A DNA stretch of 37,745 nucleotides from positions 1 to 37,745 of the forward strand of contig CAMARC010000006.1 of NCBI GenBank assembly GCA_945860405.1, written 5' to 3'. Below, one piece after another: positions 32,887 to 37,745 of the stretch (positions are counted from its first letter, which is position 1; each line of letters starts with the position of its first letter). A model generated the notes under the pieces. It saw nothing but the letters and a program-made list of their open reading frames with translations, made no database searches and was not told the DNA's origin. The stretch is from Candidatus Kuenenia stuttgartensis (GTDB lineage Bacteria > Planctomycetota > Planctomycetia > Pirellulales > UBA1268). Both the position numbers and the translations under genes were made by a program.

Positions 32887-34458
32887 TCAGGCCACGACCT
32901 TGGCCCGGCGACGCCGCTGTTCGAGGATCGCGAGCACCCCGGCGACGAGCGCGAGGGCGCTTGAGCCCGTGGCGGGGTCGATCTCGGGCACGGCGGCCAG
33001 CGCAATCGTGAGCCGACCGGTCAGCTCACTGAACGTCAGTTGCTGCCCGCCGGCAATGCTCGTCCAGATGCCACCGGCACCGGAAAACGTCCGCCCGGCA
33101 TAAACCCCAGAGCCAGAGGAGACAACCGACGAGAAATGCCCCACGGGGGAGCCTGCGAAGGCGAACAGGTCGAACGACGTCCCGTTCGCGAAGGACGAGC
33201 CGATGCCGAACTCCAGATTGAGCGTGCCGCCGTAGGTGAGGCCGCCGGAGGTGGTGATCTGCACCTGATCGTAGTCGTTGCCGGCGACGCCGGCCGCTGA
33301 TCCCGAGCCGACGATCTCCATGAACGTCGTGCTCCCCGCCTGGAGGTCAAGCGCCGCAGCAGCAAGCGCCCCGGGGCTGTTGCCGAGGGAGAGCACCCCG
33401 CCAGACTGCACGGTGACGAGGCTCCCGAACGGGCCCGTGCCGCCGAGCGTGCCGCCGTTGCCGACGGTGACCGCCGAATTGGCGAGGCTCCCGTTGACAA
33501 CGAGTTTCCCCGCCGAAACTGTCGTCGCGCCGGAGTAAGTGTTGGGGCCGGAGAGGAGGAGCGTGCCGGCGCCGCTCTTGGAAAGCGTCGCGGCGCCGGT
33601 GATTTGGTTTCCAGCCGTCGACACAAAGGCGTAGTTCCCGCCGGTCGCCGAGACCACCACGGCACGGGGAGCGATCGCCCCGGAGAGGATCACCACACCG
33701 CCGGAGGCGTTGTTGAACGTGGCCTGGGAACCATCGGAGAATGCCTCGCTGGGGCCAGAGCCGGTTGTCCAGTTTGCGGTCGATGTGTTCCAGGTGCCGA
33801 TGGTCGTATTCCACGTCACGTCGGGAAGGACGACGGCCTGGTAAACGGCACTGGAGTAGTTCGGGTAACTACTGTCCGTGAAGTAAGCGCCCTGGCTGCT
33901 GAACTGCGACCGATAGTAGCCCGGATCGGTGCTGCCGATCGCGGGGGTGTTGCTCGCCGTCGCGATGGGGATCCCCAGCCTGTAGCCCGTCACGCCCGGA
34001 GCCCAATTGGGGATTTGCTGGGTGACGAGCACGTCGGGGGTGTCGAGGACGATGTTCGCCGACCCTAGATCCGCCGTGTAGGTCTTTGAGGTCCCCGTCC
34101 CGAGGCCGGTGATCGTCGCGTTGAAACTGCCGATCAGCGAATTGTCAGACTGGCGGTAGAAACTGATCTTCTGGCTGGCACTCGTCAGATCGTATGAGGC
34201 GTTCGGGCCATTGAACGCCGCCCACGTGAAACTCGTGAGCTTGCCGGTCGCGGTGAGACGCAACGAATCGCCGAAGATCGCGCTCTTGTCGGCTGACGTG
34301 ATCCCGAGGAAGCCGTAACCTTCGGCACCAGAGGTGTAGAAATTGGTGCTGTCGTAGACCACCTTCGTGGCGGCATCAACCGGACCGGCGTGGAGGATCG
34401 CGAGAACCGCGGCACACACCCCGGGCCAGATCCTGACGCACCAATTCCGAACGGCCAC
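32887..34458 (-). CDS. Exported beta-strand-repeat protein with PEP-CTERM-like sorting tag
   Basis: A 523-residue secreted or surface protein. The signal segment covers about 10-30. A Ser/Thr/Asn-rich beta domain follows (about 31-210). One autotransporter-associated beta-strand repeat lies at about 291-323 (LSKSGAGTLLLSGPNTYSGA). The C-terminal 34 residues form a tripartite tag: VPEIDP (490-495), a hydrophobic helix (SSALALVAGVLAIL) and an Arg-rich end (EQRRRR). This is the planctomycete-type PEP-CTERM layout, expected to be processed by an exosortase. The GTG at 34458 has GGAG eight bases upstream; the frame before it is basic and not signal-like. Low-complexity composition differs from neighbouring enzymes. 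A role in the extracellular matrix is inferred. Confidence 0.85.
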   Translation of the reverse strand: MAVRNWCVRIWPGVCAAVLAILHAGPVDAATKVVYDSTNFYTSGAEGYGFLGITSADKSAIFGDSLRLTATGKLTSFTWAAFNGPNASYDLTSASQKISFYRQSDNSLIGSFNATITGLGTGTSKTYTADLGSANIVLDTPDVLVTQQIPNWAPGVTGYRLGIPIATASNTPAIGSTDPGYYRSQFSSQGAYFTDSSYPNYSSAVYQAVVLPDVTWNTTIGTWNTSTANWTTGSGPSEAFSDGSQATFNNASGGVVILSGAIAPRAVVVSATGGNYAFVSTAGNQITGAATLSKSGAGTLLLSGPNTYSGATTVSAGKLVVNGSLANSAVTVGNGGTLGGTGPFGSLVTVQSGGVLSLGNSPGALAAAALDLQAGSTTFMEIVGSGSAAGVAGNDYDQVQITTSGGLTYGGTLNLEFGIGSSFANGTSFDLFAFAGSPVGHFSSVVSSGSGVYAGRTFSGAGGIWTSIAGGQQLTFSELTGRLTIALAAVPEIDPATGSSALALVAGVLAILEQRRRRAKVVA

Positions 34459-34652
34459 GTTTGAATCTCCATGACACAGGGTCGATGAAAGAAGGCGGCC
34501 ACGAACGCGGGCGTGCTTCTTCCGTCCTGTGGACGGCATCGACGATGTCCTCCCGACAGCGAGGACGAAATCACCGTACCGCCTGGATCAGGAGTTTCAA
34601 GGCAGGCCAGTTTGCCCCGTAGGCAGGCAACGGGGAGGCGCCGACCCCGTGA

Positions 34653-35744
34653 TCACGTCGCCGCCGGGGCGCCCGGGCCGTGGGGCTTGCCTGGGGCATG
34701 GCCGCGGGGGCCGAAGGCGAGGACGGTGGCGGCGCCAGCCGCCACGACCATGAGCCCGGCGAGGAAGATCGGCCGGACCGTTTCCGGAGCGGTTTCTGCC
34801 AGGGCCAGCGTCGTGAAGGTGTTGATCACCGGAGCGCACCCGAAGACCACCGGCATGACGGTGAACGGCTTGCCGCCATTGGCGAAGGCGAGGATCGTGC
34901 CGAGGGCACCGAGGGCGCCGAGCGAGCCTGCCCCGAGGCTCCAGAGCAGGCCGGTGGTGTCCCACGTCCCCTTGTCGCCCGTTGGCCCGAGGAGCCCCAG
35001 CGGCACGAGCACGGCGATCAGGAAGTAGGAGACGCCGATGCAGATCAGCGGCCGCAGCCGGCTCCCTCCCATCGCTGTCTGCCCCTTGTGGAGGACCGGG
35101 CCGTAGGCGCCCCAGCTGAGCATCGCCATCGCCGCGGCGAGGAGGACGCCCAAAAACTTCTCGGCCCGCTGCTCGACTTTCGGCACGAGCCCCTGGGGAG
35201 CGGCCGGCTTCTCAGCCGGAGTGTCGGCAACGGCCGCGTCGGCAGCGGTTGCGGCGGCGACAGCCTTCGGCGCGGAGTGGGGGGCGACCGGCTTGAAGAT
35301 GAGGACGGTGGCGGCGCCGGTGATGACGAGGATCAAGCCAGCGAGGAACGGCGCCTTGAGCTGGTTGAACGACTTTGTCAGCGTCGCGTTGAGGAGCGTG
35401 TTGACGACCGGGGCGCCGCCGAAGACGAGCGGCATGACGTAGATCGGCTGCCCGCCGAAGACGCGGACGGCGAGGATCACGCCGAGGGCCCCGAGGGCCC
35501 CGGCCGCGCCGGCGAGGAGGCTCCAGAGCACGCCCGTCTTCGTCCACGAGCCCTTCTCGCCCGATTTCCCGAGAATCGCCAGCGGGACGACGATCGCGAT
35601 CCCGAAGTAGGCCATGCCGACACACATGAAGGCCCGGAGGGCCGAGCCGAGCTGGCCGCTGCCGATGTGAAGCACCGGTCCGTAGACACCCCAACAGAAG
35701 GCGGTCAGGGCGATCGCGGCCAGCATGCTCACAAACTGCAGCAT
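34653..35744 (-). CDS. Internally duplicated 10-TM inner-membrane protein of unknown function
   Basis: A 363-residue membrane protein made of two homologous halves. WGVYGPVLH (18-26) and WGAYGPVLH (211-219) open the repeats. Later matches are WSLLAGAAGALGALGVIL with WSLGAGSLGALGALGTIL, and YVMPLVFGGAPVVNT with TVMPVVFGCAPVINT. Each half has about five hydrophobic segments, and an Ala/Pro-rich linker (about 151-195) joins them. The 5+5 layout recalls drug/metabolite transporters (EamA), but I see no specific EamA motif. The ATG at 35744 has GGAG eight bases upstream. It lies 72 bases after the GT9 gene on the same strand. Confidence 0.75.
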   Translation of the reverse strand: MLQFVSMLAAIALTAFCWGVYGPVLHIGSGQLGSALRAFMCVGMAYFGIAIVVPLAILGKSGEKGSWTKTGVLWSLLAGAAGALGALGVILAVRVFGGQPIYVMPLVFGGAPVVNTLLNATLTKSFNQLKAPFLAGLILVITGAATVLIFKPVAPHSAPKAVAAATAADAAVADTPAEKPAAPQGLVPKVEQRAEKFLGVLLAAAMAMLSWGAYGPVLHKGQTAMGGSRLRPLICIGVSYFLIAVLVPLGLLGPTGDKGTWDTTGLLWSLGAGSLGALGALGTILAFANGGKPFTVMPVVFGCAPVINTFTTLALAETAPETVRPIFLAGLMVVAAGAATVLAFGPRGHAPGKPHGPGAPAAT

Positions 35745-35816
35745 CGGTAGACTCCGGACGGGCAAGAGGGACACTGAAGGGAACGGGCCACGGCTGGTGC
35801 CGCAACCATGGCGACG

Positions 35817-36908
35817 TCAGGCGACTCGATGGCCGGCGTCGGCTGCCCCGATCGATCGGCCTGCGTGCCGGTCGAGGAGCGAGAGCATCATACCCCCCAC
35901 CGCGTCGACGGTGAGGAGCTGCATGCAATCGTGGTGGACGAGCGGACAAACGCGTTTCCCGCAGGGGGAACAGGCGAGATCGAGACGCACTTCCTCGAGA
36001 TTGGGGTGGTCTGACCATCCCAGCCGCACGTCCATCGGGCCAAGGATCGCGACCGTCGGGACGTTGAACGCGGCGGCGAAGTGGCGGGGGCCGCTGTCGG
36101 TGGAGACAACCACGTCGGCGCGGCGGATGAGGGCCTTGGCGAGGCCGAAGGGGAGCGCCGGCTCATCGGCGAGGCTCGCCACCGATGGATGGGCCGCCCC
36201 GGCGACGATTCTCCGCGCCTCGTCGCGATCCCCTGGGCCGCAGTGAACGACGACGCGAGCCTCGGGATGCTTGTCGAGCAGCAGGCGGGCGAGGGCCGCA
36301 AACTTCTCCGCTCCCCAGCTCTTGGAAGGGCCAAAGGCGCCGTTGTCATTGAAGACGGCCAGTGGCCCAGAGGGACGGCCGGGAAAGAGCCGGGCGAGGA
36401 CGGCGCTTGCCAGTTGCTCGTCGGCGGGGCTCGTTGCCAATTCCGGCTTGAGCGAGCCTGCCGGCACGCCGATCCGTTCGGCGATCGCCATCGCGGAGCG
36501 GGTCGGCGATTGGATGTCGATCCGGCCGGCGCGGCGCGGCGGCAGGAGGACGTCGGTGAGGAGGAGGCGGCGCCAGTGACCGGCAAATCCGACGCGCCTC
36601 CGGGCCCCGGCCGCCCAGGCCAGGGCCGCTGTTGAGAGGGAGTTTGGCACCACGAGCGCCGTGTCGAAGCGGCGGGCACGGAGGGCCTGCACGACGCCCG
36701 GAAACCGGACCGCCGGGCTCCGTCCGCGGCGGTCGTAGGGGACGATGTCGTCGAGCCAGCCGGTGCCGTCAAGAATCTCGGCGAAGTGCGGCTTCACGAC
36801 CCCCGTGATCCGGGCCGCCGTGCCGACATGACCGCGGAGGGCGCGGAGCATCGGGGTCGTCATGACCAGATCGCCGACCCAGCGGGGGAGGATCACGAGG
36901 ATGTTCAT
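35817..36908 (-). CDS. Glycosyltransferase family 9 (heptosyltransferase II-like)
   Basis: A 363-residue GT-B enzyme similar to ADP-heptose:LPS heptosyltransferases (WaaF type). The N-terminal motif is ILPRWVGDLVMTTPMLRAL (5-23). The sugar-nucleotide-binding region is VVSTDSGPRHFAAAFNVP, followed by ILGPMDVRLGWSDHP and a Cys cluster CSPCGKRVC that recurs in this family. It would act on the cytoplasmic face in building lipid A core or a related glycan. The ATG at 36908 begins directly on the first strand. The downstream membrane gene and upstream permease gene run the same way. Confidence 0.92.
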   Translation of the reverse strand: MNILVILPRWVGDLVMTTPMLRALRGHVGTAARITGVVKPHFAEILDGTGWLDDIVPYDRRGRSPAVRFPGVVQALRARRFDTALVVPNSLSTAALAWAAGARRRVGFAGHWRRLLLTDVLLPPRRAGRIDIQSPTRSAMAIAERIGVPAGSLKPELATSPADEQLASAVLARLFPGRPSGPLAVFNDNGAFGPSKSWGAEKFAALARLLLDKHPEARVVVHCGPGDRDEARRIVAGAAHPSVASLADEPALPFGLAKALIRRADVVVSTDSGPRHFAAAFNVPTVAILGPMDVRLGWSDHPNLEEVRLDLACSPCGKRVCPLVHHDCMQLLTVDAVGGMMLSLLDRHAGRSIGAADAGHRVA

Positions 36909-36976
36909 GGCCGGTACCCTACCCGGCGGCAGCGCACCGGTTCAAAGCCAATTCAGTGGCTGGTTGAGGCGGCCCG

Positions 36977-37745
36977 TCAGCCACGGGCCGCGAGGGCGTC
37001 GCGGGGTTTAAGCCGGGCCACCGAACGGGTGGCAAAAAGGCCCGCCAGGAGCGCCACGAGGAGCGTCAGGCCGCAGGTGAGGGCGATCCAGGCCAGAGGG
37101 ACAGCGGCTCGGCCTCCGGCGATGTGGGCAGGGAGGGTGACGGCCCCGGCGAGGGCCCCGGCAGCCAACCCGAGGCCGACCATGAAGCAGGTCTCGAGGA
37201 GGACGATCGCCCGCAGGCGGGCGGGGGGGAAGCCGATCGCGCCGAGGAGGCCGAAGGTGCCGATCCGCTCGAGCACCCCCTGGATCTGCGCCGCGGCGAC
37301 GCCGGCGGTGCCGAGGAGCAGGCCGAGCGTACCGAGCGCCTGGAAGGCTGCCAGGAAGGTGTTTTGGACCGCCGACAGGCTCCGCAGCCGATCGAGCGTC
37401 GGCTGGATGGTGACTCCGGCATCGACCCACGCGGCGCTCGCCGCCCGATCGACGGCCGCCGGCGGCTCTTCGCCGGCATCGATGAGCGCCATCGCAGCCC
37501 CCGAACGGCTCGGGAAGACCGCTTGGAAGTCGGATTCGGCCACGATCACCCAGCCCTGGAGGATCCCCGGCTCGAGGAGGCCGACGATCTCGAACTCCAC
37601 CAGCGTCCCTTCGTCGTCGGGAAGCGTGAAGCGGGCGCCGACGCCGCCGAGCTTGAGCGCCCAACGGGCCGTAGCGTCGTCGAGGATGGCGGGAATCGGT
37701 CCGTCCCCGCTCCGGCCGAGGAGTTGCCAGGGATTGGCGGCGGAG
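36977..37745 (-). CDS. FtsX/MacB-type ABC transporter permease, C-terminal part
   Basis: The last 255 residues of a protein whose frame stays open to the right edge. The visible N-terminal half (about 1-110) is a periplasmic beta-rich domain of the MacB kind (GARFTLPDDEGTLVEFEIVGLLE). Three hydrophobic segments follow, with the loop ERIGTFGLLGAIGFPPARLRAIVLLE, which is the cytoplasmic coupling helix typical of FtsX domains, and the usual end LKPRDALAAR. It would work with a separate ATPase in lipoprotein or substrate export. The ATPase and the start lie outside the window. Confidence 0.88.
   Translation of the reverse strand, partial: SAANPWQLLGRSGDGPIPAILDDATARWALKLGGVGARFTLPDDEGTLVEFEIVGLLEPGILQGWVIVAESDFQAVFPSRSGAAMALIDAGEEPPAAVDRAASAAWVDAGVTIQPTLDRLRSLSAVQNTFLAAFQALGTLGLLLGTAGVAAAQIQGVLERIGTFGLLGAIGFPPARLRAIVLLETCFMVGLGLAAGALAGAVTLPAHIAGGRAAVPLAWIALTCGLTLLVALLAGLFATRSVARLKPRDALAARG

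Noticed and set aside
1-37745. CRISPR arrays, tRNA or rRNA genes, insertion sequences, phage genes
   Set aside because: I saw no regularly spaced repeats, no cloverleaf-like T-loop signatures and no transposase, integrase or phage protein motifs. A covariance-model scan would be the decisive test for RNAs.

Overview
The window is high-GC bacterial chromosome and most likely comes from a planctomycete of the Pirellulales type. This is inferred from gene content only: two OprP/O-like outer-membrane porins ending in Phe, a secreted Cys-rich protein, a response regulator with an N-terminal excisionase-like helix-turn-helix, a surface protein with a C-terminal Pro-Glu-Ile-Asp sorting tag, and a full squalene-to-hopanoid gene set. 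I see no tRNA, rRNA, CRISPR, insertion sequence or phage gene. Starts are ATG or GTG, and many are supported by a GGAG-like ribosome binding site.

Layout. 1-2012: the 3' end of guaA converges on a SulP anion transporter. 2233-4360: an OmpR-type regulator overlaps its histidine kinase. 4623-8892: two porin paralogs flank a Cys-rich secreted protein. 8914-14065: hopanoid block A holds hpnG on the plus strand, an overlapping hpnC-hpnD-hpnE operon on the minus strand, and ispH divergent from it. 14094-18433: the translation factor ettA, then a rhodanese, sufE and a ROK sugar kinase. 18471-21790: hopanoid block B holds shc and hpnH, overlapping, on the minus strand. 22029-24274: a receiver-HTH protein and a histidine kinase lie upstream of shc on the same strand. 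24275-24819 is the only gene-free stretch over 300 bases; it holds repeats and promoter-like elements.

24820-30514 is a minus-strand run: queF, a TIM-barrel isomerase, a HemW-like radical SAM protein, a DUF116-polyprenyl synthase fusion and a UbiC/DUF98 chorismate-lyase-like protein. queC and queE run divergently from queF. The remainder, mostly on the minus strand, holds a Uma2 nuclease-fold protein, a PEP-CTERM-like surface protein, an internally duplicated 5+5 TM membrane protein, a heptosyltransferase-like GT9 and the 3' part of an FtsX/MacB-type permease.

How the genes fit together. IspH makes the C5 units. HpnC, HpnD and HpnE convert farnesyl diphosphate to squalene, Shc cyclises it to hopene, HpnH adds 5'-deoxyadenosine, and HpnG removes adenine to open the extended-hopanoid branch. 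QueE, QueC and QueF cover three steps of 7-deazaguanine synthesis; QueD is not here. The least explained part is the prenyl-synthase fusion next to a chorismate-lyase-like gene, which would suit a prenylated aromatic (quinone-like) product; this is inference.
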